64,000 bases of DNA from Streptomyces broussonetiae (lineage in GTDB: Bacteria; Actinomycetota; Actinomycetes; Streptomycetales; Streptomycetaceae): the NCBI RefSeq assembly GCF_009796285.1, contig NZ_CP047020.1, forward strand, positions 3,472,001-3,536,000, in the 5' to 3' direction. The position numbers and the translations under genes were made by a program. This document shows positions 52,481 through 62,259 of the stretch, piece after piece (the stretch's first letter is position 1; each line of letters starts with the position of its first letter). The notes below the pieces were generated by a model, which was given only the letters and a program-made list of their open reading frames with translations, was not told the origin of the DNA and ran no database searches.

Positions 52481-53977
52481 TCAAACGCCGTCCTGACGGT
52501 CCAGCACCGAGGCCAGCGCCTGCGCGAAGCCGGAGGCCTCGGCGGCACCGGCGGTCGGGTCCTGCCGGCGGACGTCGACGACATGGCCGGTCAGCTCCGA
52601 CAGCAGCACGTCCAGCGAGGTGCGGGCCACGGCCTCGGAGGAGAGCAGCGAGTCCGTCAGCTCCTGACCGAAGGCCTTGGTGCGCATCGGGGTGGCGGTG
52701 CGCTCGGGGTTGACGCAGTTGACGCGGATACCGTCGCCGGCCCACTCGTCGGACAGCGCCTGGGTGAGATTCACCATGGCGGCCTTGGTGGAGGAGTACA
52801 GCGAGTACTCGGCGCGGCCGCGGGTGTAGCTGCTGGAGGTGTAGAGCAGCAGCTGGCCGCCGGTCTCCGCCAGGTACTTGTAGGAGGAGCGCGCGATCTG
52901 CACCGGGGCCGCGTAGTTGACCTTCAGCGCCTCCTCGATGGTGGCGTTGTCGGTCTCGGCGAGCCTGCCGATGCGCAGTACGCCCGCGGTGTTGACGACG
53001 TAGTCGATCCGGCCGGTCTCCGCGTACGCCCTGGACAGCGCGTCGTCGACCTCCTCCGGGTTCTCCACGTGGGTGCCGGTGGTGGAGCGGCCGAGCGCGT
53101 AGACGTCGGCACCGTAGGACTGGGCCAGTTCGGCGATGTCCTGGCCGATGCCGTAGGAACCGCCGAAGACGACTAGCGTCCTGCCGGTGAGGAGTTCACG
53201 GTAGGCGTCCTCGCCCTTCTGCTCGGGCGCGGCGGTGGAGGCGAGCTGGAACAGCTTGTCGGTGATGAAGACGTCGACCGGCTGTGTCACCTTCATGTTG
53301 TACTCGTCACCCGCGACGACGTGGATCGGCACGTCCGGCAGGTACTTGAGCACGACGGAGCAGTCGTCCGTGGCCTGGAAGTTGGGGTCACCGGCGGCGA
53401 CCTCGTAGGCACGGCGGATCGTGGACAGCTTGAAGGCCTGCAGGGTCTGGCCGCGGCGCAGCCGGGAGCGGTCCGGGATCTCGGTGATGAACTCGCCGTC
53501 CCCGCCGTGGGTGCGCGTGACGATGATGGTGTCCGCGGACGGGATGGCGACGTCGACGGCCTGGTAACGCTCCAGCGCGGTCACGCAGTCGTCGATGACG
53601 CGCCGCGAGAGCAGCGGACGTACGGCGTCGTGGAAGAGGACCTTGCGGTCCTCGCCGTCGGCCAGGCCCTCGCCGAGCGCCTCGATGGCACGCTCGGTGG
53701 TCTCGTTCCGCGTGTTGCCGCCCTCGACGATCTTCTTCACCTTGGTGAAGCCGGCCCTGTCGACGATCCTCTCGACGTCCGGGACGTAGCCCTGTGCCAT
53801 CAGCACGATGACGTCGTCGATCGACTCGGCCTTCTCGAAGGTGGCCAGGGTGTGCTCGATGACTGCCTTGCCGGCGATCTTCAGCAGCTGCTTGGGGATC
53901 GACAGCCCCACCCGCTGACCGGTGCCACCGGCCAGGATCACTGCGGTGGTACGGGGCTTGGCTATGTGCTGGGACAC
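52481..53977 (-). CDS. Fused cytidylyltransferase (TarI/IspD-like) and short-chain reductase (TarJ-like function)
   Basis: The 498-residue protein has an N-terminal nucleotidyltransferase (AVILAGGTGQRVGLSIPKQL, FHDAVRPLLSRRVIDDC, residues about 10-235) and a C-terminal Rossmann SDR domain (LVVFGGSYGIGQDIAELAQS, TAGVLRIG, YSLYSSTKAAMVNLTQAL with the Tyr-x-x-x-Lys pair). Such fusions (Bcs1 type) make CDP-ribitol from ribulose 5-phosphate for capsule or teichoic-acid-like polymers. Start GTG 53,977. It lies 150 bases upstream of the TagF-like gene in the same direction. Confidence 0.88.
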   Translation of the reverse strand: MSQHIAKPRTTAVILAGGTGQRVGLSIPKQLLKIAGKAVIEHTLATFEKAESIDDVIVLMAQGYVPDVERIVDRAGFTKVKKIVEGGNTRNETTERAIEALGEGLADGEDRKVLFHDAVRPLLSRRVIDDCVTALERYQAVDVAIPSADTIIVTRTHGGDGEFITEIPDRSRLRRGQTLQAFKLSTIRRAYEVAAGDPNFQATDDCSVVLKYLPDVPIHVVAGDEYNMKVTQPVDVFITDKLFQLASTAAPEQKGEDAYRELLTGRTLVVFGGSYGIGQDIAELAQSYGADVYALGRSTTGTHVENPEEVDDALSRAYAETGRIDYVVNTAGVLRIGRLAETDNATIEEALKVNYAAPVQIARSSYKYLAETGGQLLLYTSSSYTRGRAEYSLYSSTKAAMVNLTQALSDEWAGDGIRVNCVNPERTATPMRTKAFGQELTDSLLSSEAVARTSLDVLLSELTGHVVDVRRQDPTAGAAEASGFAQALASVLDRQDGV

Positions 53978-54182
53978 AGGTGACCTACCTTGGGGGGAAT
54001 GGGGGCCGCGAAAGGCTCCCACTCTTGGTAAGGAGAATGCAAGACGAGCGACATTTCATGCATATGAGAGCGCAACCTGTCATTCACCTTGTACGCGCGG
54101 TGACTGGGTACGGACCGACGAACACCCGTGAATTTCCTGTGAGTAGGTGCACAGGCCTCTCACAGAATTCCGTAAGGTTCGT

Positions 54183-55073
54183 TCAGCGCTGCCCGAATGG
54201 CTTGAGACAGCGGCGCCCGAGAACCCGAACCAGTTCCTTCGGAGACGTCTGGTGCACACTGCGCACGCCGGTCCGCCCAGCCACGGCGGCGAACGCTCCG
54301 CACAGCGCGCGGGCCGCCGTTTCCGGGGATATCCACAGATCATCCGGGCTTCCGTCCGGCTGCCGGGGTACGGCGGACAGCAGGGCCGGGCCAGCGAGGA
54401 CCCGTACGCCCAGTGCGGCGATCCGCTCCGTCGCCTCGGCACCGATCGCGCCCGCCGCCTCGAGAGCACAGCACGGAGTGACGATCCGCATCTCCGCGGA
54501 CAGGGTTCCACACGCTTTCTTCATATGCGGCACGGCACCGTTACGAACGAGCCAGGAATACAACTCTTCGGGCAGCCCATTGCGCCGGAATTCCACATTG
54601 AGATTCCGCAGCATTTCGGACTCTGTCCGGGTAAGAGACCGATTTGAGGCGTCGGGAACGGGCTGGATCAGATTCTCCGGCAAACCGAGCAGCGTCTCGA
54701 ACGCGCGCATAAGACCGTCGCGGTTGCGGTCGTCCACCACGACCACGGTGACCCGGTCGGCCCCGACGACCCGAGCCCACCGCTCAACCAGCCGGTCGTG
54801 CCGGTGCCGGTGCCAGAAGCTGGGGGTGGGCATCTCGTAGGGAGGCTTGCGCAGCATGTGCTCCAGCCAGTCCTCGTCACGAGCGGCGCAGGCGGCGAGG
54901 GCGGCCTCCATGGGGTGCCGGGTGTGCGCCGGGGAACGCGACGTCGTACTCCCCCAGCCGGTCCTTCGCGGCGAACAGCGCGCCCTGGCGGCGATGGTCC
55001 CGGTCTTGTGCGGTTTGATGTGCAGCAGCCGGGTCCCCGCGGGCAGGGCAAACCTCGTACGGTCCCTCTCCAT
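54183..55073 (-). pseudogene. Sulfotransferase-like gene with a local double frameshift
   Basis: The frame from ATG 55,073 opens with LLHIKPHKTGT, the usual P-loop of actinomycete sulfotransferase-like proteins, and later has VTVVVVDDRNRDGLMRAFE and LGLPENLIQPVPDASNRSLT. Between 54,989 and 54,926 the main frame reads ARARCSPRRTGWGST, while another frame reads RQGALFAAKDRLGEYDVAFP, which fits the family. Two compensating indels thus garble about 20 residues near the PAPS-binding loop. The gene may be inactive, or a sequencing error may be involved. It is adjacent to the surface-polymer genes. Confidence 0.62.
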
Positions 55074-55294
55074 GGTCAAGGGACGGTAAGGCGTGCACCT
55101 AGGACTTACCTGAGAGCCGTGGGACCCGGATGAGTCCCACGGCTCAAATCCACTGTCGGCACGTCCGTCTCCGGCGACGGCGAGATACGCCGGACGGCCC
55201 GGAAGCGGTACCGGTACGTGCGGTCCGGGCGCAGTCCACGGACACCCACACGGACTCGGCGGCCGGGTTCGGGACACGACGGGCCCGAGCCGGT

Positions 55295-55318
55295 GCCTGG
55301 GGGCGCCGGCCCCCAGGC
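55295..55318. terminator. Hairpin terminator downstream of obgE
   Basis: GCCTGGGGGC-GCCG-GCCCCCAGGC is a perfect 10-base stem with a 4-base loop, 28 bases past the obgE stop on the minus strand. Confidence 0.75.
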
Positions 55319-55345
55319 GGCACGTTCACCGGCCTCGCAGCAGCT

Positions 55346-56794
55346 CTACTCGAAGGGATCGAACTCGTCGTACTCGCGCAGGGCCTCGTCCCGCTCGGCC
55401 TGCTTGTCCCTGCGGCGCTGCGCCGCGGGCCGCTCCGTGTCGAGGCGGTGGTCCTCGCCACGGCGGCCGAGCATCTCCGCACCCGCCATGACCGACGGCT
55501 CCCAGTCGAAGACGACCGCGTTCTCCTCGGGGCCGATGGCGACGCCGTCGCCGGTGCGGGCGCCCGCCTTCATCAACGCCTCTTCCACGCCGAGGCGGTT
55601 GAGACGGTCGGCGAGGTAGCCCACGGCCTCGTCGTTGTTGAAGTCGGTCTGGCGGACCCAGCGCTCGGGCTTCTCGCCGCGCACCCGGAACAGCGGCTCG
55701 CCGCCGAACTCCTCGGAGGTGACCGTGAAACCGGCGTCGTCCACGGCCTTGGGCCGGATGACGATCCGGGTCGCCTCCTCCTTGGGCTTCGCGGCCCGTG
55801 CCCTGGCGACCAGCTCGGCGAGCGCGAACGACAGCTCGCGCAGCCCGATGTGGGCGACGGCCGACACCTCGAAGACGCGGTAGCCGCGCGCCTCCAGGTC
55901 GGGGCGGACCATCTCGGCGAGGTCCTTGCCGTCCGGCACGTCGACCTTGTTCAGGACGACGATCCGGGGCCGGTTGTCGAGGCCGCCGTACTCCCGCAGC
56001 TCGGCCTCGATGACATCGAGGTCGGAGAGCGGGTCACGCTCGGACTCCAGGGTCGCGGTGTCCAGCACGTGCACCAGCACGCTGCACCGCTCCACGTGGC
56101 GCAGGAACTCCAGGCCCAGTCCCCTGCCCTGGCTGGCGCCCGGGATCAGACCGGGCACGTCGGCGACGGTGTAGACGGTCGAACCGGCCGTCACGACACC
56201 GAGGTTCGGGACGAGGGTCGTGAAGGGGTAGTCGGCGATCTTGGGCTTGGCCGCGCTGAGCACGGAGATCAGCGAGGACTTGCCGGCGCTGGGGTACCCG
56301 ACGAGAGCCACGTCGGCGACGGTCTTGAGCTCCAGCACGACGTCCTGGAGGTCACCGGGCTCGCCGAGCAGCGCGAAGCCGGGCGCCTTGCGGCGGGCGG
56401 AGGCCAGCGCCGCGTTGCCGAGCCCGCCCCGGCCGCCCTGCGCGGCGATGTACGAGGTCCCGTGCCCGACCAGGTCGGCGAGGACGTTGCCCGCCTTGTC
56501 GAGGACAACGGTTCCGTCCGGCACGGGGAGGACCAGGTCCTGCCCGTCCTTCCCCGCCCGGTTGCCGCCCTCGCCGGGCTTGCCGTTGGTGGCCTTGCGG
56601 TGCGGCGAGTGGTGGTAGTCGAGCAGTGTCGTCACGGACTGGTCGACGGTGAGGATGACGTCGCCACCCCGGCCGCCGTTGCCGCCGTCCGGGCCGCCGA
56701 GCGGCTTGAACTTCTCACGGTGGACGGAGGCACAGCCGTGACCTCCGTTACCCGCGGCGACATGCAGCTCGACGCGGTCCACGAAGGTGGTCAT
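55346..56794 (-). CDS. obgE: Obg GTPase (ribosome assembly, differentiation)
   Basis: The 482-residue protein has the glycine-rich Obg fold ([36 protein letters not shown]), a G domain with P-loop [16 protein letters not shown] (residue about 168), switch [32 protein letters not shown] and [11 protein letters not shown], and a C-terminal OCT domain ([17 protein letters not shown]). The last 50 residues are acidic and charged. In Streptomyces Obg affects sporulation. rpmA and rplU lie just upstream in the same operon direction. Confidence 0.97.
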   Translation of the reverse strand: MTTFVDRVELHVAAGNGGHGCASVHREKFKPLGGPDGGNGGRGGDVILTVDQSVTTLLDYHHSPHRKATNGKPGEGGNRAGKDGQDLVLPVPDGTVVLDKAGNVLADLVGHGTSYIAAQGGRGGLGNAALASARRKAPGFALLGEPGDLQDVVLELKTVADVALVGYPSAGKSSLISVLSAAKPKIADYPFTTLVPNLGVVTAGSTVYTVADVPGLIPGASQGRGLGLEFLRHVERCSVLVHVLDTATLESERDPLSDLDVIEAELREYGGLDNRPRIVVLNKVDVPDGKDLAEMVRPDLEARGYRVFEVSAVAHIGLRELSFALAELVARARAAKPKEEATRIVIRPKAVDDAGFTVTSEEFGGEPLFRVRGEKPERWVRQTDFNNDEAVGYLADRLNRLGVEEALMKAGARTGDGVAIGPEENAVVFDWEPSVMAGAEMLGRRGEDHRLDTERPAAQRRRDKQAERDEALREYDEFDPFE

Positions 56795-56932
56795 GGTTCA
56801 GTGCCTCCAGAAGTACGGATTTTCTCTCTTCAACACGCATAACACGCGAAAGGCGGACCCGCCTTCCCGATCGGGAAGTGAGGTCCGCCTCGCGAAAGCG
56901 TTCAGTGCTGAATCAGCTGTCGATCAGACGAT

Positions 56933-57187
56933 TCAGGCGACCGGAACGATGTTCACGACCTTGCGGCCACGGTGGGTACCGAACTCCACCGCACCGGCCT
57001 GGAGGGCGAACAGCGTGTCGTCGCCGCCACGGCCGACACCGGCGCCGGGGTGGAAGTGGGTGCCGCGCTGGCGGACCAGGATCTCACCCGCGTTCACGAC
57101 CTGACCGCCGAAGCGCTTCACGCCGAGCCGCTGGGCATTGGAGTCGCGACCGTTCCGGGTGGACGATGCGCCCTTCTTGTGTGCCAT
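56933..57187 (-). CDS. rpmA: Ribosomal protein L27
   Basis: The 84-residue protein begins [20 protein letters not shown] and has [20 protein letters not shown] and [19 protein letters not shown], a full-length L27. It starts 14 bases after rplU and is followed by obgE, the usual rplU-rpmA-obgE operon. Confidence 0.98.
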   Translation of the reverse strand: MAHKKGASSTRNGRDSNAQRLGVKRFGGQVVNAGEILVRQRGTHFHPGAGVGRGGDDTLFALQAGAVEFGTHRGRKVVNIVPVA

Positions 57188-57201
57188 GTCTCCTCAGTCC
57201 C

Positions 57202-57522
57202 TTACTTCGCAGCCGTGGGGATCGACGTGACCTTGATCGCCGTGTACTGCTGGCGGTGGCCCTGCCGACGGCGGTAGCCGGTCTTGTTCTTGTAGCGCAG
57301 AATGTCGATCTTCTGGCCCTTGTGGTGGTCCACGACCTCGGCCTGGACCTTGATGCCGGCCAGCACCCACGGGTCGCTGGTCACAGCGTCGCCATCGACA
57401 ACGAGCAGGGTCGAGAGCTCGACCGTGTCGCCAACCTTGGCGGTGGAAATCTTGTCAACCTCAACGATGTCGCCGACAGCAACCTTGTGCTGGCGACCAC
57501 CGCTGCGCACGATGGCGTACAC
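57202..57522 (-). CDS. rplU: Ribosomal protein L21
   Basis: The 106-residue protein from GTG 57,522 reads [20 protein letters not shown] and ends [20 protein letters not shown], the L21 signature. AAAGAGAG lies before the start. The frame runs to 57,555 but the family start is at the GTG. It is the first gene of the L21-L27-Obg operon. Confidence 0.97.
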   Translation of the reverse strand: MYAIVRSGGRQHKVAVGDIVEVDKISTAKVGDTVELSTLLVVDGDAVTSDPWVLAGIKVQAEVVDHHKGQKIDILRYKNKTGYRRRQGHRQQYTAIKVTSIPTAAK

Positions 57523-57743
57523 GCGGACTCTCTTTCGCTCGTTCAGAACCGGCACCCCCGCAGGCCAGCCGCCAACAACACACGGGCGACCTCTCCCGGC
57601 CCGCAGTGCGCCCGGGAGGAAAAGGTTTACGGGGATGTGGCGCGCTCAGTGACACGCCGACGGTCAAGGTTACGGGGCCGGGCCGAGGGGGTCAAACCGG
57701 GCCCTGGGGGTGTGGGAGCGGTCACCAGGGACAGCCCCCACAG

Positions 57744-57777
57744 GCGCGCGGCCGGTCACGATGGACCGGCCGCGCGC
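57744..57777. terminator. Long hairpin downstream of rne
   Basis: GCGCGCGGCCGGTC and GACCGGCCGCGCGC (14 perfect pairs, 6-base loop) start 8 bases after the rne stop on the minus strand. There is no T-run, which is common for Streptomyces terminators. Confidence 0.75.
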
Positions 57778-57785
57778 CGCGGGTG

Positions 57786-60700
57786 TCAGCCCTCGTCGGT
57801 GGCGGAGGAGACCGCGGTGGTCTTCTTCGCCGTCGACTTCGCGGCGGCCGTCTTGGTGGTCTTGGCCGCCTTCTTGGCCGTCGTCTTCTTGGCGGCCGTC
57901 TTCTTGGCCGCGGTCTTCTTGACGGCGGCCTTCTTCACCGCCGCCTTCTTGGCGGTCTTGCGGGCCGCCTTCTTGGCCGGAGCGGTCTCCTCGACCGCCG
58001 GGGCCTCCTCCGCCGGGGCGGCCTGCTCAGGAGCCTCCTCCGCCGGGGCCGACGGCACGACCATGACGGCCGTCTCCTCGGACGCGGTCGGCGCGGTGGC
58101 CTTGCGCACGGCACGGCGGCGCGGGCGGGCCGGGGCGGCGCTCTCGACGGGCGCGGGCGGCTCCTCGACGGCGGCCGGAGCCGCAGCCGGGGCCTCCTCG
58201 GCAGCGGGCTCGGCCACCGGCTCGGCGACCGTCACCACGGCTTCCTCGGCCCCCACCGGGGAACCGGCCGGCGCCGACACCTTGCGGGTCGCGCGACGGC
58301 GCGTACGGCCCTTGGGCGCGGCCTCCTCGGCGGCCTCGGCCTGCGGTGCCGCAACCACCTGGTCCTCGACGGCGACCGGCTCGGCCAGGGCCTCGGCGGC
58401 AGCCTCGACGACCTGCGGCTCCTGGACGGCAGGCTCGGCGGCGGGGACCTCCGCGGCCTCCTCCTTGGGAGCCCCGGCCCTGGCCTCCTTGGGGGCGGCC
58501 TCCTTGCGAGCCCTCTCGGCCCTCTCGGACTTCTCCGCCCTGGGCGCACCCGCCGGAGCCGAGGCCCGGCGGCTCGCCCGGCGCCGCGTACGGCCACGGG
58601 TGGCCGCCGCCTCCGCCTCGGCGACGCTGCTGTACAGCTCCTCGTCCGGCGCGAAGTCGGGCCCGGGCAGCGCGACCGGCTCGGCGGCCTCCGCGGCCAC
58701 CTCGGCAACGGTCTCCGCCTCGGGCTCGACGGCCTCGCCGGTCTCCACGGCCACGGCCGCGGCCTCGTGCACGTGCTCGTGGACGTCACCGCCACGGCCC
58801 CGCTTCTTGCGCTTGCCGCCACCACCGCCGGCGGACACGCTCGGCTGCTCCATGTGCACGATGACACCGCGGCCGTTGCAGTGGACGCAGGTCTCCGAGA
58901 AGGACTCCAGCAGGCCCTGGCCGACGCGCTTGCGGGTCATCTGGACCAGGCCCAGCGAGGTCACCTCGGCGACCTGGTGCTTGGTCCGGTCCCGGCCCAG
59001 GCACTCCAGCAGCCGGCGCAGCACCAGGTCCCGGTTGGACTCCAGCACCATGTCGATGAAGTCGATGACGACGATGCCGCCCAGGTCGCGCAGCCGCAGC
59101 TGGCGCACGATCTCCTCGGCCGCCTCCAGGTTGTTCCTGGTCACGGTCTCTTCGAGGTTGCCGCCCTGGCCGGTGAACTTGCCGGTGTTGACATCGACCA
59201 CGACCATGGCCTCGGTCTTGTCGATCACCAGCGAACCACCGCTCGGCAGCCAGACCTTGCGGTCCAGTGCCTTGGCGAGCTGCTCGTCGATCCGGTAGGT
59301 GGCGAAGGCGTCGACCTCGGAGGTCCACTTCGACAGGCGTCCGGCCAGATCCGGCGCGACGTGCGAGACGTACCCGTGGATCGTCTGCCAGGCGTCGTCA
59401 CCGCTGACGATGACCTTGGAGAAGTCCTCGTTGAAGATGTCGCGCACGACCCGGACGGTCATGTCCGGCTCGCCGTACAGCAGCGTCGGCGCGTTGCCGC
59501 TCTTGGCCTTCTTCTGGATGTCCTCCCACTGCGACTGCAGCCGCTCGACGTCCCGGCGCAGCTCGTCCTCGCTCGCGCCCTCGGCGGCGGTGCGCACGAT
59601 GACGCCCGCGTCCTCGGGGACGATCTTCTTGAGGATGGTCTTGAGCCGGGCCCGCTCGGTGTCGGGCAGCTTGCGGCTGATGCCGGTCATCGAGCCCTCG
59701 GGGACGTACACGAGGTAGCGGCCCGGCAGGGAGACCTGGCTGGTCAGACGCGCGCCCTTGTGCCCGATCGGGTCCTTGGTGACCTGGACGAGGACGGACT
59801 GCCCGGACTTGAGCGCGCTCTCGATGCGCCGCGGCCCGTTGGAGAGCCCGAGCGCCTCGAAGTTGACCTCACCGGCGTAGAGAACGGCGTTGCGGCCCTT
59901 GCCGATGTCGATGAAGGCGGCCTCCATCGACGGCAGCACGTTCTGCACCTTGCCCAGGTACACGTTGCCGACGTACGAGGTCGACTGCTCCTTGTTGACG
60001 TAGTGCTCGACGAGCACGCCGTCCTCGAGCACACCGATCTGCGTGCGCTCGCCGTGCTGGCGCACGACCATCACGCGCTCGACGGCCTCACGGCGGGCCA
60101 GGAACTCGGCCTCGGTGATGATCGGAACGCGGCGGCGGCCCTGCTCACGGCCTTCACGGCGGCGCTGCTTCTTGGCCTCCAGACGCGTCGAGCCCTTGAT
60201 GGACTGCACCTCGTCGGACGGCTCGCTGGGCTTGCGCGGCTCGCGGACCTTGACGACCGTACGCTCCGGGTCGCCCTCGCCGGGCTCGGTGTCGGGGCCG
60301 GAGTCCCCCGCGCGGCGGCGACGGCGACGGCGCCGACGGCTGCTGGAGCTGGACCCGGCGCCTTCGTCGCCCAGGGCCTCCTCGGCGTCCTCCTCCTCCT
60401 GCTCGGCGGTGTCCTCGGCGTCCTGCGCCGCCTGCTCGGCGGCCAGTTCGTCGGCCTCGCCCTCGGCGGCCTCACCGCGACGGCGGCGACGGCCACCACG
60501 ACGGCGACGGCGGCGGGAGCCGGACTCCTCGAAGCCCTCGACGCCCTCCGTCTCCTCGGCCTCCTCGTCCTCCGCGAGATCCTCGACGGACTCCTCGGCC
60601 TCTTCCGTCTCCTCGGCCTCGACGGCCTCGACGGCCTGCGGCTCCTCGACGGCACCCCGGCGGCGGCGACGGCGGCGCGAACCGGCGTCGGCGGGCTCCT

Positions 60701-61997
60701 CCGCCGCCTCCTCGGGCTCCTGCGCCTCGGCGGCCTCGGCCGCGGCCTCGGCGGCTGCGCGCTGCAGAGTCTGGAACTTGGGCTCGGTGAACACCGGCGC
60801 CTGGAAGACGGCGACGGCGGGCCGGGCGGGCCGGCGCGAGGCCCCGGGCTCGGGCTCGGCGGACTCGGACGGCTCGGCGGCGGCCCGGGCGGACCGCGCG
60901 GGCTCGGAGAATCCGGCCGCGGCACGCACCACCCGGCGCCGGGAACGACGCGGGGCGGCCTCCTCGGCCGGCACCTCGGCGGTGGCCTCGACGGCCCGCG
61001 GCTCCTGAGCGGCAGCCGCCACCGCGGGAGTGGCAGGGGCCTCGGCAGCGGTCTCTGCCGCGGCGGCCTCCTCCTGCGCGGGCGCACCGCCGGGTGCGGA
61101 CACCCGGCGGGTGGCACGCCGCCGGGTACGGCGCGGGGCGGCCTCCTCGGCGGGAGCGGCCTCCTCGACGGCGGGGGCGGCGGCCTCGGCAGCGGCCTCC
61201 TGGACGGCGTGCGAGGCGACCGGGGTCTCCTCGACGGCCTCGGTCTCGGCGGTCCTGGGAGCACTGGCGGGCGCGGAGGCACGGCGGGTCGCACGGCGGC
61301 GCGGACGCGCGGCGGCCGGGGTCTCCTCGGCGGCGGTCTCCTGCGGCGCCGGCTCGGCCTCGACGGCGGCCACGACGGCCTCGGTGGTCTCGACGGACGC
61401 GGGCGCCGCCGCACGACGTGCGACACGACGGCGCGGACGACCGGCGGGCGCGGGCTCGGCAGCAGGCTCGGGAGCGGGCTCGGCGGCGGGCTCCGCAGAG
61501 GCAGCAGCCTCGGCGGCGGACGGCGCGGAAACGGTACGCGTGGCCCGGCGACGGGTGCGGCGCGGTGCGGCCCCCTCGCCGACCACGACCTCGCCGCCCT
61601 CGGCAACGGCAGCGGGCTGCTCGGTCTCGGCGACGGCGGGCGTGACCGGTACGACGGTCTCGACGGCCTCGGCGGACGCGGGCGCCCCGGCGGGCGCGGA
61701 CGCACGACGCGTGGCCCGGCGGCGTGGACGACCGGCGGCCGGCACCTCCTCGGCGGCCGGCGCCGGAGCGGGCTCGGGCGTCTCAGCGGTCTCGGTGGTC
61801 TCTTCGGTCTCGGTGATCTCTTCGGCCTCGGCGGCCTCATCTGCCGGTATGGCCGGCAAGGTCACCTCGGTGGATGCCTCCGCCTTGCCCGGCGGGCCCG
61901 CCGGGCGAGAAGCGGCACGGCGACGCCTGCGCGGCGGCAGGGTGTCGCTCGGAGTGTTGAGTTCGGAACCCTCAGCGGGTTCGGTCGGCTCGAGCAT
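57786..61997 (-). CDS. rne: Ribonuclease E/G with very long repetitive arms
   Basis: The 1403-residue protein has its catalytic core at about residues 635-1045: S1 domain (GNVYLGKVQNVLPSMEAAFI), DNase-I-like catalytic Asp site (VVVDVNTGKFTGQGGNLEET, GGIVVIDFIDM), and the zinc-link CVHCNGRG. Both arms consist of Ala/Glu/Pro with repeated basic motifs of type RPRRRATRRASAP (six or more in the N-terminal arm, three in the C-terminal arm). The last 50 residues are Lys/Ala-rich, histone-H1-like (KKAAVKKAAVKKTAAKKT). The arms probably bind RNA and partner proteins (degradosome, membrane). ATG 61,997 (MLEPTEPAEG) is chosen; the frame continues to 62,126. Confidence 0.95.
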   Translation of the reverse strand: MLEPTEPAEGSELNTPSDTLPPRRRRRAASRPAGPPGKAEASTEVTLPAIPADEAAEAEEITETEETTETAETPEPAPAPAAEEVPAAGRPRRRATRRASAPAGAPASAEAVETVVPVTPAVAETEQPAAVAEGGEVVVGEGAAPRRTRRRATRTVSAPSAAEAAASAEPAAEPAPEPAAEPAPAGRPRRRVARRAAAPASVETTEAVVAAVEAEPAPQETAAEETPAAARPRRRATRRASAPASAPRTAETEAVEETPVASHAVQEAAAEAAAPAVEEAAPAEEAAPRRTRRRATRRVSAPGGAPAQEEAAAAETAAEAPATPAVAAAAQEPRAVEATAEVPAEEAAPRRSRRRVVRAAAGFSEPARSARAAAEPSESAEPEPGASRRPARPAVAVFQAPVFTEPKFQTLQRAAAEAAAEAAEAQEPEEAAEEPADAGSRRRRRRRGAVEEPQAVEAVEAEETEEAEESVEDLAEDEEAEETEGVEGFEESGSRRRRRRGGRRRRRGEAAEGEADELAAEQAAQDAEDTAEQEEEDAEEALGDEGAGSSSSSRRRRRRRRRAGDSGPDTEPGEGDPERTVVKVREPRKPSEPSDEVQSIKGSTRLEAKKQRRREGREQGRRRVPIITEAEFLARREAVERVMVVRQHGERTQIGVLEDGVLVEHYVNKEQSTSYVGNVYLGKVQNVLPSMEAAFIDIGKGRNAVLYAGEVNFEALGLSNGPRRIESALKSGQSVLVQVTKDPIGHKGARLTSQVSLPGRYLVYVPEGSMTGISRKLPDTERARLKTILKKIVPEDAGVIVRTAAEGASEDELRRDVERLQSQWEDIQKKAKSGNAPTLLYGEPDMTVRVVRDIFNEDFSKVIVSGDDAWQTIHGYVSHVAPDLAGRLSKWTSEVDAFATYRIDEQLAKALDRKVWLPSGGSLVIDKTEAMVVVDVNTGKFTGQGGNLEETVTRNNLEAAEEIVRQLRLRDLGGIVVIDFIDMVLESNRDLVLRRLLECLGRDRTKHQVAEVTSLGLVQMTRKRVGQGLLESFSETCVHCNGRGVIVHMEQPSVSAGGGGGKRKKRGRGGDVHEHVHEAAAVAVETGEAVEPEAETVAEVAAEAAEPVALPGPDFAPDEELYSSVAEAEAAATRGRTRRRASRRASAPAGAPRAEKSERAERARKEAAPKEARAGAPKEEAAEVPAAEPAVQEPQVVEAAAEALAEPVAVEDQVVAAPQAEAAEEAAPKGRTRRRATRKVSAPAGSPVGAEEAVVTVAEPVAEPAAEEAPAAAPAAVEEPPAPVESAAPARPRRRAVRKATAPTASEETAVMVVPSAPAEEAPEQAAPAEEAPAVEETAPAKKAARKTAKKAAVKKAAVKKTAAKKTAAKKTTAKKAAKTTKTAAAKSTAKKTTAVSSATDEG

Positions 61998-62259
61998 GCG
62001 GGCGTTTCTCCCGTCAGGCTCCCGGGCGCCGCGCCTGGTCCGGCGTCGGTCCGAAAAGACCGTCCGCCGTTGACGTCCGCGGCCCGCGCGATGCGCGATG
62101 GCCGCCGTCCGGGGCGCGGGCGCCACACGGGAGCACTCTGTGTCCTGTCTCGCCGGTTCCGTACGCCTTGTCGGTACGGCCTGGCGAAAGTCTTCTGGTC
62201 GGTGCGCTGCCCGACCCAGGTGGCTCCCGAGTACGAGGGCTGCGCTACGACGTCCGTCC

